Assembly: GCA_028825445.1 (NCBI GenBank)
Contig: JAPKAD010000015.1
Coordinates: 1 to 49,014 of the forward strand
Source: Octadecabacter sp.
GTDB taxonomy: Bacteria; Pseudomonadota; Alphaproteobacteria; Rhodobacterales; Rhodobacteraceae
Direction of reading: 5' to 3'
Length of the DNA stretch: 49,014 nt
Under the pieces are notes generated by a model. That model was not told where the DNA came from and made no database searches. It was given only the letters and a program-made list of their open reading frames with translations. Numbering within the stretch: position 1 is the stretch's first letter; every line of letters starts with the position of its first letter. Of this stretch, positions 28,169 to 37,293 are shown one piece after another. Made by a program: the position numbers and the translations under genes.

Positions 28169-29827
28169 TCAGCTATCATCACGCCAGCGGTTCACAATCG
28201 GGTACCTGCGATCCAGCCAGAATGCTTTCATCGACAAACGCGGCCCTGGTGCAGACTGGAACCTTTTATATTCACTTATATATATTAAATGCTCGATTTT
28301 CTTGACTATCGCACGATCATAGCCGGCAGCAACGCAATCCACTACGCTGGCATCATCATCGACCAACATTGTTAAAATACCATCTAAAATGTCATATTCG
28401 GGCAAGCTATCACTGTCTTTTTGGTCATTACGCAATTCAGCACTTGGTGGCTTTTCAATGATTGCAGTTGGAATAATTTCACCTGCGGACGCCTTCATCC
28501 AAGGGCGATGATTGGCGTTACGCCAGCGGCAAATGTCAAATAATCGCGTTTTATAGAGGTCTTTGATCGGATTATATCCACCTGCCATATCACCATAGAT
28601 CGTGGCATAACCAACAGCAACTTCAGACTTATTTCCAGTCGTCAAAAGCATTTCACCAAACTTGTTCGACTGCGCCATCAATAACAGCCCACGAATACGG
28701 CTCTGAATGTTTTCTTCAGTAAGTCCATCATCGAGCCCAGCAAACAACGGCTCCAAGGTCTCTGTGACCGCAGCGCGGGTCGCACCAATTGGAACAATGT
28801 CATAACGGACGCCCAGCGCTACAGCCGCAGCCTTGGCGTCATCCAAAGATGCATCTGACGTATATTCAGACGGTAGCATTACACAGCGCACATTGTCTGG
28901 CCCCAGCGCATCCGCAGCAATCGCGGCAACAATAGCAGAATCAACACCTCCAGACAGGCCCAGCAAGGTTTTCTTAAAACCGGTCTTTTCCATGTAATCA
29001 AACAGCCCCATGACCATCGCAGCGTAATCTGTTTCTAACGTGTCAGGTTCAAGCTGTTTATCACCAGCCTCAGCAACCCAGCCAGCATCTGTTCGCACAA
29101 AATCGACATGGGCTATCGCACTTTCAAACCATGGCATCTGCACTGCGAGCGCGCCATGACGATTCAACACAAATGACCCCCCATCAAACACCTGATCGTC
29201 CTGTCCACCAACCATGTTCAAATAGACCAGTGGTACGTCACATTCTGTCACACGCGCAACCATCTGGTTCATCCGCACATTGTGCTTGTCGCGAAAATAA
29301 GGGCTGCCGTTCGGCACCAATAACAGTTCTGCACCGCTTTCCACCATCGCCTCACAGACATCTCCGTACCACGCGTCTTCACAAACCGGCGTTCCAATCC
29401 GCAACGACCCTGCGTCCCACGGCCCCTGCATATCAGCTCGGTTAAACAGACGAACTTCGTCAAAAATATTAAAATTAGGTAAATAATGTTTGCGCGTCGT
29501 CGAAATCACCTTACCGCCCTTGAGCACAAAATATGCGTTGCGCAGCTTGTTTCCTTCGCGCAAAGGTCCGCCAATCCCAAGCATTGGACCAACTGCACAG
29601 TACGCTGCCAACTTTTCCAACTCTTTTACAACATCACGTTCAAAGCGCGGCTTCATAATTAAATCTTGCGTCTGGTATCCGACCAGAAACATCTCCGGTA
29701 ACATAACCATATCGGCTCCAGCCTCGCGCCCCTGCTCCCAAGCCACACGCGCCTTTTCAGCATTACCCGACATGTCGCCAACAGTGGGATTCAGTTGTGC
29801 CATTGTCAGACGGAAACGGTCGCTCAT
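28169..29827 (-). CDS. nadE: Glutamine-dependent NAD+ synthetase
   Basis: This two-domain enzyme is 552 aa. The N-terminal nitrilase-fold amidase frees ammonia from glutamine with the triad Glu45 (PEMFLVGYQ), Lys113 (RKHYLPN) and Cys149 (GTPVCEDAW). The C-terminal ATP-pyrophosphatase SGGVDS (292-297) adenylates NaAD and makes NAD. Start choice: ATG 29827 (MSDRFRLTMAQLNPTVGD) matches the family and has AAGGTG 5 bases upstream. ATG 29842 is also in frame, preceded by GAGGAG at 8 bases, and would add only five residues. NadD in this window makes the substrate. It is divergent from the MORN-repeat gene. Confidence 0.95.
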   Translation of the reverse strand: MSDRFRLTMAQLNPTVGDMSGNAEKARVAWEQGREAGADMVMLPEMFLVGYQTQDLIMKPRFERDVVKELEKLAAYCAVGPMLGIGGPLREGNKLRNAYFVLKGGKVISTTRKHYLPNFNIFDEVRLFNRADMQGPWDAGSLRIGTPVCEDAWYGDVCEAMVESGAELLLVPNGSPYFRDKHNVRMNQMVARVTECDVPLVYLNMVGGQDDQVFDGGSFVLNRHGALAVQMPWFESAIAHVDFVRTDAGWVAEAGDKQLEPDTLETDYAAMVMGLFDYMEKTGFKKTLLGLSGGVDSAIVAAIAADALGPDNVRCVMLPSEYTSDASLDDAKAAAVALGVRYDIVPIGATRAAVTETLEPLFAGLDDGLTEENIQSRIRGLLLMAQSNKFGEMLLTTGNKSEVAVGYATIYGDMAGGYNPIKDLYKTRLFDICRWRNANHRPWMKASAGEIIPTAIIEKPPSAELRNDQKDSDSLPEYDILDGILTMLVDDDASVVDCVAAGYDRAIVKKIEHLIYISEYKRFQSAPGPRLSMKAFWLDRRYPIVNRWRDDS

Positions 29828-29966
29828 AGGATCACCTTTCATCGCTATTACTCCTCTCATAATCACACAAACTGGCAAGGGGAAGCCGAAGACTTAACAG
29901 CCAAAGACAACCACAGTTGTCACCGAAGGCCCTTCCCCCTATTCTAATTCAAACTTCACATGAAAG

Positions 29967-31415
29967 ATGTTTGATATGATGCGCTTTACGTCTTACCTAA
30001 TCGCCGCTCTCTTGATGGCAACACCTGCGTTAGCGCAATCTGTTCAAACCAAACAATACGACGACGGCGGCATTTATGAAGGGCAATTTTTAGGTGGCTT
30101 ACAACACGGCCAAGGTACCTACACTCTACCCAATGGCTACCAATACGAAGGCGAATGGTTTGAAGGTGAAATTCGTGGGAATGGTGTAGCACAGTTTCCC
30201 AACGGATCACTATATAAAGGAGAGTTTGAAGCCGGGAAGCCCGAAGGTTCTGGCCTAATCAACTTCGCGGATGGCGGTTCTTACGAAGGCGACTGGCTCG
30301 ATGGGAAAATCACTGGACGCGGCATCGCGCGCTATGCCAATGGCGTCGTCTATGAAGGTGACTTTCGAAATGCGATGCATCATGGTCAAGGCACCATGAC
30401 CAGCCTAGGCGGTTATATCTACGCAGGCACGTGGCTAAACGGCGTCAAAGAAGGCGAAGGATCCATTACTTATCCGGACGGTGCACTTTATGTTGGCTCA
30501 CTTGTTAGTGGCAAACGCCAAGGCATGGGTAGTCTTACCATGCCAGACGGCTTGGTTTATGAAGGTACATGGGCTGCTGGCCAAATTGAGGGCACAGGCC
30601 GATTAATTCAACCTAACGGTGATATTTACGAAGGCAATCTTGTTGCAGGCCAACGCCAAGGTCTAGGCACAGTAACCTATGCAAACAGTGACGTTTACAC
30701 CGGAAACTTTAAGAACGACTTGCGAAACGGTAACGGCACATTCACCAGTGTAGGCGGCTACAACTACACTGGTGAATGGGTTGACGGCCAGAACGAAGGC
30801 AACGGCGAAGTCACCTATCCAGACGGTTCCACCTATGTGGGAAACTTTGTAAGCGACCTCGCCCAAGGTAAGGGCATCATTACTTACCCCGATGGCTCCA
30901 CTTATGAAGGTGGCTGGGAGGCTGGCGTCATCAACGGGTTCGGCATCGCAGCTTATGCTAATGGAATTGTCTATGAAGGTGAATTTCTAAACGCAAAGAA
31001 TCATGGCACCGGCACGATGCGGTACGTGGACGGTTACACCTATGTCGGCACTTGGGAAGAAGGGCAGCGCAGCGGTTTTGGAACCGCAACCTATGCAGAT
31101 AGCACTATTTACGAAGGGGAGTTCCTAAACGGCCAACGCAACGGGACTGGCAAAATAATAATGTCCGATGGTTTTATTTACCAAGGCCAATGGTCCGCGG
31201 GTGAAATTGCAGGTACCGGCACCGCTACCTATACCAACGGTGATACCTACAACGGTGAATTCCGCTCAGGTCGACGCCAAGGGAGTGGTACCATGACATA
31301 CGCTTCTTCCGGTCAAGTCGCCGACGGTGAATGGCGAGACGGCGCACTGGTCGCACAGCGCACTGGAAGTCCAGCATTGGATGGTGCTGAGTCGGCAGAG
31401 CCTGCGACTGATTAA
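29967..31415 (+). CDS. Exported MORN-repeat protein
   Basis: This 482-aa protein starts with a Sec signal peptide (MRFTSYLIAALLMATPALAQ). The ATG may be 29967, 29976 or 29979. Nearly all the rest is MORN repeats of about 23 residues with the core Y-x-G-x-[FW]...G-x-G. I count 18 Y-x-G units plus a last degenerate one. Many units alternate between a GSxYEGxW form and a GVVYEGxF form, which suggests the array grew by duplication of a longer block. MORN arrays form extended beta-hairpin solenoids that bind lipids or proteins. The tail is short and has no anchor, so it is probably periplasmic or outer-membrane associated. The partner is unknown. Confidence 0.9.
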   Translation: MFDMMRFTSYLIAALLMATPALAQSVQTKQYDDGGIYEGQFLGGLQHGQGTYTLPNGYQYEGEWFEGEIRGNGVAQFPNGSLYKGEFEAGKPEGSGLINFADGGSYEGDWLDGKITGRGIARYANGVVYEGDFRNAMHHGQGTMTSLGGYIYAGTWLNGVKEGEGSITYPDGALYVGSLVSGKRQGMGSLTMPDGLVYEGTWAAGQIEGTGRLIQPNGDIYEGNLVAGQRQGLGTVTYANSDVYTGNFKNDLRNGNGTFTSVGGYNYTGEWVDGQNEGNGEVTYPDGSTYVGNFVSDLAQGKGIITYPDGSTYEGGWEAGVINGFGIAAYANGIVYEGEFLNAKNHGTGTMRYVDGYTYVGTWEEGQRSGFGTATYADSTIYEGEFLNGQRNGTGKIIMSDGFIYQGQWSAGEIAGTGTATYTNGDTYNGEFRSGRRQGSGTMTYASSGQVADGEWRDGALVAQRTGSPALDGAESAEPATD

Positions 31416-32459
31416 TATTCACAGTTTACTAATCTGAACACTGAACTAAGCGGGCAAAAAATCGGATTCACCTGCTAATATAAACTATATAAATTCACGT
31501 ACGGCTGTAGTTTGTGGATTACTCAACGGCTGGTTAGGTCTAACCACTACAATGGGATCATACGCTTTTCATGCAAAGACTTTCCACTCCAATGGTAAAC
31601 AAACGCTAAAAGTTCTACCTCATAATAATGGTCGAAATTCGCATGATCCCAGCACTCACAGACCTATACAAAATACCACAAACATTTATCGCGTGGTTGC
31701 GTTTGTGCTTCTTCGTATCAAACGTGTCGAATTGATATTTAAAATACAGCACCTAAAAGTCATTATGCGATATAACACATCATTAACATTGCTTCCTTAC
31801 AAGTGGCTTGAAGATCATAGCTGCGTACTGCCATAATAATTGTGTAAAAAATTCTCAATATTATGCAAAGAAGCCTGAGGAAATCGCCGGTGCCTGCCCC
31901 ATCCCACCAATTAAGTGTGTCCCCCTGTAATTGGTGCCCAGAGCGCATGACTTAACAACCAGAAAACTCCTCATCTAGAGGTAAAAGCGCATCAAGCAGA
32001 AGATTAACCGTGCCTTTGGAAAATTTAGTCTCATAGGCGGTAAATAATTTATATTATTACCTTTTTTCATATTTCATCTGAGTAGATACAGCTTTTCAAA
32101 GTTGGCAATATTACTAAATATTTAGGTAAAAACTACGCAAATATCATAAGCTTAATTTGGAGAAAATTTACTGGCTCACTCAACGGCTTTGCGAAAAATT
32201 GTTGTTGGCCACAGCCCCAATCTTAGGTTTGGTCTCGTTCTACAGTATAAATTTTGACGTCCGATAAAATAGCTACTAAAAAAATCAACCTGCCCTTCCA
32301 CGATTACAAACGGTCTGTATCACTTCCATAACATCGCCAAAGGCAAAGTAGAGTTCTGTTAAATTTTAAAACTCACAGTAATTTTAATTCCCAAAAATTA
32401 TTTAAATAATATAGTAACTATTAGCTAATTTGGCCCTAATACACTTATTTAAACGCAAT
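31416..32459. other. Gene-poor tract with a possible IS5-like remnant
   Basis: About 1 kb follows the MORN gene. The plus strand at 31552-31836 keeps an open frame whose end resembles, weakly, the C-terminus of IS5-family transposases (see separate entry). From 31850 to 32459 the sequence is AT-rich with stops in all frames and nothing recognisable. Confidence 0.5.
31552..31836 (+). pseudogene. Possible IS5-family transposase C-terminal remnant
   Basis: The reading contains RIKRVELIFKIQHLKVIMRY, which resembles the RxRVExxFxRLKxxRxIATRY motif near the C-terminal glutamate of IS5-type DDE transposases, but it is two residues shorter and has no upstream DDE parts. It could be a chance resemblance. 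Confidence 0.3.
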
Positions 32460-33116
32460 TCACCATGCAACTTCTATTCCCGCAAAATCAAAGAACCCAC
32501 CAGATTGACTGGTTTTTAATCCAAATAAAACGTCACATAAATTTGTGGCGGCTTCGGGCGCAGGTACCATTGCGTGACTCTTATAGTTAGCGGTAAAATT
32601 TGTCTCTACAGTACCTGGATGCAACGCCACAATTACCGCATCACGATGCTTGCGTCCCAGCTCAATCGCAGCGCCACGCACAATTTGGTTTGCTGCGGCT
32701 TTCGAAGCGCGATATGAATGCCACCCGCCAATCTTATTGTCACCAATCGATCCGACCCGCGCCGTCAAAACCCCGACAAAACAAGGCTTATTTCGTGGTA
32801 TTAACCGTTCCAGCTGCGCCAGTATCAAAGCGGGACCAATTGCATTTACCGCATAGATTTCACCCATTCGCTGTGCATCAATTGCCGCTAAAGATTTCTC
32901 CGGCACACCGCCAGCAGCCAACGTCCCAGTGGCTACAAAAATCACGTCGAATGGCCCGGTAAGTGCGCCCAAAACTTGCGTCACAGAATTCGGATCAGTC
33001 AAATCCAACCCATCTGCACGTGATAAACCAAAAACAGCGTAGCCGCGCGTATTTAGTTCCTGTGTTAGGGCAGACCCAAGCCCGCCTGAAGCGCCAATTA
33101 CTAATGCATTTTTCAT
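32460..33116 (-). CDS. Short-chain dehydrogenase/reductase (C-factor-like SDR)
   Basis: This 218-aa SDR has the NAD(P)-binding GASGGLG at residues 8-14 and the catalytic Tyr-x3-Lys as YRASK. The segment before the active-site Tyr reads GVLTARVGSIGDNKIGGWHS, in which S and T supply the usual hydroxyl. The segment after it, ALHPGTVETNF, matches CsgA/C-factor-like SDRs of about 220-240 aa. No partner gene is near, so the substrate is unknown. It is followed by eroded DNA and preceded by the leuA control region, divergently. Confidence 0.88.
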   Translation of the reverse strand: MKNALVIGASGGLGSALTQELNTRGYAVFGLSRADGLDLTDPNSVTQVLGALTGPFDVIFVATGTLAAGGVPEKSLAAIDAQRMGEIYAVNAIGPALILAQLERLIPRNKPCFVGVLTARVGSIGDNKIGGWHSYRASKAAANQIVRGAAIELGRKHRDAVIVALHPGTVETNFTANYKSHAMVPAPEAATNLCDVLFGLKTSQSGGFFDFAGIEVAW

Positions 33117-33296
33117 GAAATATATTTAACCCAAACACAGCATTAGTCCAACGAACTTTTTCTCAAAGGTATTTTAAAAGCCAAAAATTATGCACAATTT
33201 TTTTAATACCGGATAGATATAGATGTAGTCACACAGGATATAACCTTGGTCAAAACACCCAACGCAACACAACTGCACATTTTACCAACTATTCTC

Positions 33297-33324
33297 TTTT
33301 CAAAATGTCGTATGTGCGTATAGT
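33297..33324 (+). promoter_or_regulatory. Predicted promoter of the leu leader-leuA transcript
   Basis: The -35 candidate is TTTTCA (33297-33302), then a 16-bp spacer, then a -10 of TATAGT (33319-33324, 5 of 6 to consensus). Transcription should start 6-7 bases later, at the A residues 33330-33331, which is the first base of the leader peptide ATG. The leader message would therefore have no 5' untranslated region. Confidence 0.5.
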
Positions 33325-33330
33325 GATTAA

Positions 33331-33384
33331 ATGTTACGAAATCCATCTCAGGCCCTTCTCGGCCTCCTCCTTAGTCGCCTCTGA
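33331..33384 (+). CDS. Leucine-rich leader peptide of leuA
   Basis: The ORF is 17 codons: MLRNPSQALLGLLLSRL, then TGA. Seven of 17 residues are leucine (codons TTA, CTT, CTC, CTC, CTC, CTT, CTC), including runs LL and LLL, just 75 bp before leuA. This is the pattern of an amino-acid attenuator leader whose ribosome stalls when charged tRNA-Leu is scarce. No Shine-Dalgarno precedes the ATG, and the predicted transcription start coincides with it. It is therefore likely translated as a leaderless message, as known for the trpL leader of Sinorhizobium. The stop codon lies inside a perfect 10-bp hairpin. Confidence 0.85.
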   Translation: MLRNPSQALLGLLLSRL

Positions 33385-33440
33385 GCGTGCCCTTCGGCGC
33401 GACCGCTCAGAGGGTAAGACGCGCCAAAAAAGTCTAAGGA
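33362..33440 (+). promoter_or_regulatory. Leucine attenuator RNA structure before leuA
   Basis: CCTCTGAGCG (33378-33387), which contains the leader stop codon, pairs perfectly with CGCTCAGAGG (33404-33413). Within the loop GCC-CTTC-GGC forms a further small stem. An alternative pairing is possible between the leucine-codon stretch TCCTTAG (33368-33374) and CTAAGGA (33434-33440), close to the leuA ribosome site AGGGA (33445-33449). No run of T follows the main hairpin. A classical intrinsic terminator is therefore not evident, and control could be by Rho-dependent termination or by access of ribosomes to leuA. Confidence 0.65.
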
Positions 33441-33458
33441 AAACAGGGAATTATAAAA

Positions 33459-35018
33459 ATGGCCGATCATGTACTGATATTTGATACGACTCTCCGCGAT
33501 GGTGAACAATCTCCCGGTGCAACCATGACACACAACGAAAAAGTTGAAATCGCTGAAATGCTCGATGAAATGGGCGTTGACATCATCGAAGCAGGTTTCC
33601 CAATAGCGTCTGAGGGCGACTTCAACGCAGTGTCTGAAATTGCAAAGCGCAGCAAAACTGCGCAAATATGTGGCTTATCACGCGCAAACTTCAAAGATAT
33701 TGACCGCTGCTGGGAGGCTGTAAAACACAGTCAGCGCCCACGTATCCACACGTTCATCGGCACCTCGCCACTGCATCGCGCCATTCCTAACCTCGACATG
33801 GACGAAATGGCTAAACGTATTCACGACTGCGTAACACATGCCCGCAATTTGTGTGATAACGTCCAGTGGTCCAGTATGGATGCAACGCGTACAGAATGGG
33901 ATTTTCTGAAACGCACGGTCGATATTGCAATCAAGGCGGGTGCCACAACAATCAATATTCCTGACACTGTCGGCTATACCGAACCCGTAGAATCTGCCGA
34001 TCTGATTGCGCGCCTGATCGCCGAAGTAGATCGTGCCGATACAGTGGTTTTTTCAACCCATTGCCACAACGACCTCGGCATGGCGACCGCGAATTCGCTG
34101 GCTGCAGTTCAAGGCGGTGCACGCCAAGTTGAATGTACAATTAATGGCTTGGGTGAACGCGCGGGCAATACTGCGCTTGAAGAAGTGGTGATGGCACTGA
34201 AGGTCCGCAAGGACATCATGCCTTTCGAGACTAAGATTGACACACATAAGATTATGAACATCTCGCGCCGCGTTGCCACAGTTTCCGGCTTTCCAGTGCA
34301 GTTCAACAAGGCAATAGTCGGCAAAAATGCTTTTGCGCATGAATCAGGCATCCACCAAGACGGCATGCTGAAAAACCGCGAAACATTCGAGGTTATGCGC
34401 CCCGAGGACGTCGGTCTAGCTGGCACTACCTTGCCGCTGGGCAAACATTCGGGCCGCGCAGCTTTGCGTGCAAAACTTTCCGAGCTGGGCTTTGAAATGG
34501 GTGATAACGAACTTAAAGATGTGTTCGTTCGTTTTAAGGATTTGGCCGATCGCAAAAAAGAAGTTTTCGATGATGACCTGATCGCAATGGTCCGTCAGAA
34601 CAACACCGAAGATGATCATTTGAAGCTGAAAGACCTGACAGTTATCTGCGGCATGAACGGCCCGCAAAAGGCTGACATGGTTTTGGAGATTGATGGTAAA
34701 AACCACAGCACTTCTGCCACAGGCGATGGCCCTGTAGATGCAACGTTTAATGCAGTTAAAGCGCTGTTTGCACACGACGCCCACTTGCAGTTGTATCAGG
34801 TCCACGCTGTGACCGAAGGCACTGATGCGCAAGCAACAGTATCGGTCCGAATGGAAGAAGACGGACGCATTGCGACAGGTCAGTCTGCAGATACCGATAC
34901 TGTTGTGGCCTCCGCCAAAGCCTACATCAACGCGCTGAACCGCCTGCTGGTACGGCGCGAAAAAACTGCGCCAGGGGTGGATACTCCAGAAATTCGTTAC
35001 ACAGATGCAGGCGAGTAA
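33459..35018 (+). CDS. leuA: 2-isopropylmalate synthase
   Basis: This 519-aa LeuA condenses 2-oxoisovalerate with acetyl-CoA, the committed step of leucine synthesis. The TIM-barrel start FDTTLRDGEQSPG carries the catalytic Arg-Asp. The metal site HCHND is at about residues 201-205, and NGLGERAGNTALEE is the second family signature. A complete C-terminal LeuA dimerisation domain (about 370-505) implies feedback inhibition by leucine. The ribosome site AGGGA lies 9 bases before ATG 33459. The leucine-rich leader just upstream gives a second level of control by leucyl-tRNA charging. Other leu genes are not in the window. Confidence 0.97.
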   Translation: MADHVLIFDTTLRDGEQSPGATMTHNEKVEIAEMLDEMGVDIIEAGFPIASEGDFNAVSEIAKRSKTAQICGLSRANFKDIDRCWEAVKHSQRPRIHTFIGTSPLHRAIPNLDMDEMAKRIHDCVTHARNLCDNVQWSSMDATRTEWDFLKRTVDIAIKAGATTINIPDTVGYTEPVESADLIARLIAEVDRADTVVFSTHCHNDLGMATANSLAAVQGGARQVECTINGLGERAGNTALEEVVMALKVRKDIMPFETKIDTHKIMNISRRVATVSGFPVQFNKAIVGKNAFAHESGIHQDGMLKNRETFEVMRPEDVGLAGTTLPLGKHSGRAALRAKLSELGFEMGDNELKDVFVRFKDLADRKKEVFDDDLIAMVRQNNTEDDHLKLKDLTVICGMNGPQKADMVLEIDGKNHSTSATGDGPVDATFNAVKALFAHDAHLQLYQVHAVTEGTDAQATVSVRMEEDGRIATGQSADTDTVVASAKAYINALNRLLVRREKTAPGVDTPEIRYTDAGE

Positions 35019-35034
35019 TTTTCTATGGTATGGT

Positions 35035-35059
35035 TGCAGCGGCGTTCATCGTCGCTGCA
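35035..35059 (+). terminator. Strong hairpin after leuA
   Basis: TGCAGCGGCG-TTCAT-CGTCGCTGCA forms a 10-bp stem with one G-U pair, starting 17 bases after the leuA stop. No U-run follows (CTTAAACAC). It may be a weak terminator, a Rho-dependent stop stabiliser, or simply a 3'-end protector. Confidence 0.5.
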
Positions 35060-35148
35060 CTTAAACACAGTGAATTCTTAAATTTGCATAAATAAACATA
35101 TTGCCATTTTGGCATCTCTGACAAGACCAGCTTATAAATGTCATGATT

Positions 35149-35177
35149 TTGACAAAATCTTGGTTAAATGGTATTTA
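35149..35177 (+). promoter_or_regulatory. Candidate promoter of the mre operon
   Basis: A perfect -35 TTGACA (35149-35154), a 17-bp spacer and a weaker -10 TATTTA (35172-35177) lie about 120 bp before mreB. Transcription would start near 35184. An AAGGGAA ribosome site at 35278-35284 then serves mreB. Confidence 0.45.
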
Positions 35178-35280
35178 AACAGTCCACAAATCCCCTTCCC
35201 CCCAATGCCTACGCACCCTATACATATCAAACGTTCGCAACCTCAATATTTTTTGGGGGAGTCGCGCGCGCAACATCTAA

Positions 35281-36333
<1,053 letters not shown>

Positions 36334-36348
36334 GCACTTTTAATTCTT

Positions 36349-36363
36349 AGGGGGGCCACCCCT
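36349..36363 (+). promoter_or_regulatory. Hairpin covering the mreC ribosome binding site
   Basis: AGGGG (36349-36353) pairs with CCCCT (36359-36363) around a GGCCA loop. The G-rich arm is also the Shine-Dalgarno of mreC and the C-rich arm ends one base before the GTG start at 36364. Folding would hide the ribosome site, so mreC translation may depend on the ribosome leaving mreB, whose stop is 15 bases upstream of the stem. Confidence 0.55.
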
Positions 36364-37293
36364 GTGGCACGAGACAGACAGCAAACAGAGGATTTCGTGG
36401 GCCCAGTCCGGCGTCTGCTGGTTGGCGTTTTAGTGTTGTTCATGTTTACTATGTTTCTAGTTTGGCGTGTAGATAATCCGCGTGTTGAACGGTTCCGTAT
36501 GATCGTCATTGATGCGGTTGTGCCCAATCTAAATTGGGCTACAGCTCCAGTCACAGGCGTAATGAACCTATTATCAGATTTCCAATCTTATCAACGACTT
36601 GCGCATCAAAATTCAGACCTGCGTCGTGAATTACAAGATATGAAAAGCTGGCGCGAAGCAGCCATTCAACTAGATCAAGAAAATGCGCGACTTCGTGATC
36701 TGATCAATGTGCAGTTGGACCCACAACTGACACGGATCACAGGTGTAGTACTGGCAGATTCAGGGTCGCCGTTTCGTCAGTCAGTGCTGCTAAATGTTGG
36801 GGCACGTGATGGTATTTTGGATGGCTGGCCCGCAATGGACGGAATCGGGTTGGTCGGCCGTATCTCCGGCATCGGCAATGAGACATCTCGTGTGATCCTT
36901 GTTACCGATACATCGAGCCAAATTCCCGTCACAATCCAGCCATCAGGTCAGCGAGCCATTCTATCAGGCGACAACACAATTAACCCGCTTCTGCAATTCA
37001 TTGAAGATCCTGACCAAGTAAGACCGGGCGATCGCATTGTGTCATCTGGTGATGGTGGCGTTTTTCCTGCCGATTTGTTGGTAGGACAACTTGCGCGGGG
37101 CACAGATGGACGGCCGCGGGCACGCCTGTCAGCCGATCTTGAACGCATCGAATTTTTGCGTGTCTTACGTAGCCAGCCAACCATGCGGATCGACGAGGCT
37201 GGGTCACTTTTGGCTCCACTAACCACACCGGTCTTACCGATTGAGGCTAATAACCAGGACACTGAATTGTCTGAGAGCGGCAGTGATGGCTGA
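36364..37293 (+). CDS. mreC: Rod-shape-determining protein MreC
   Basis: MreC is 309 aa and begins with GTG. It has one N-terminal membrane helix (about residues 17-35, LLVGVLVLFMFTMFLVW), a coiled coil (about 70-112, FQSYQRLAHQNSDLRRELQD onward) and a two-domain periplasmic beta-barrel region with GRISGIGNETSRVILVTDTS. It links the cytoplasmic MreB filament to PBP2 in the periplasm and activates it. The Pro/Asn/Glu-rich tail after residue 285 is variable in the family. The start is preceded by the G-rich hairpin described separately. Its stop overlaps the mreD start by 8 bases. Confidence 0.95.
   Translation: MARDRQQTEDFVGPVRRLLVGVLVLFMFTMFLVWRVDNPRVERFRMIVIDAVVPNLNWATAPVTGVMNLLSDFQSYQRLAHQNSDLRRELQDMKSWREAAIQLDQENARLRDLINVQLDPQLTRITGVVLADSGSPFRQSVLLNVGARDGILDGWPAMDGIGLVGRISGIGNETSRVILVTDTSSQIPVTIQPSGQRAILSGDNTINPLLQFIEDPDQVRPGDRIVSSGDGGVFPADLLVGQLARGTDGRPRARLSADLERIEFLRVLRSQPTMRIDEAGSLLAPLTTPVLPIEANNQDTELSESGSDG

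Noticed and set aside
33378-33413. Leader hairpin considered as a classical intrinsic terminator
   Set aside because: It is followed by GGTAAGACGC rather than a U-run; it is kept as a regulatory structure but not called a terminator.
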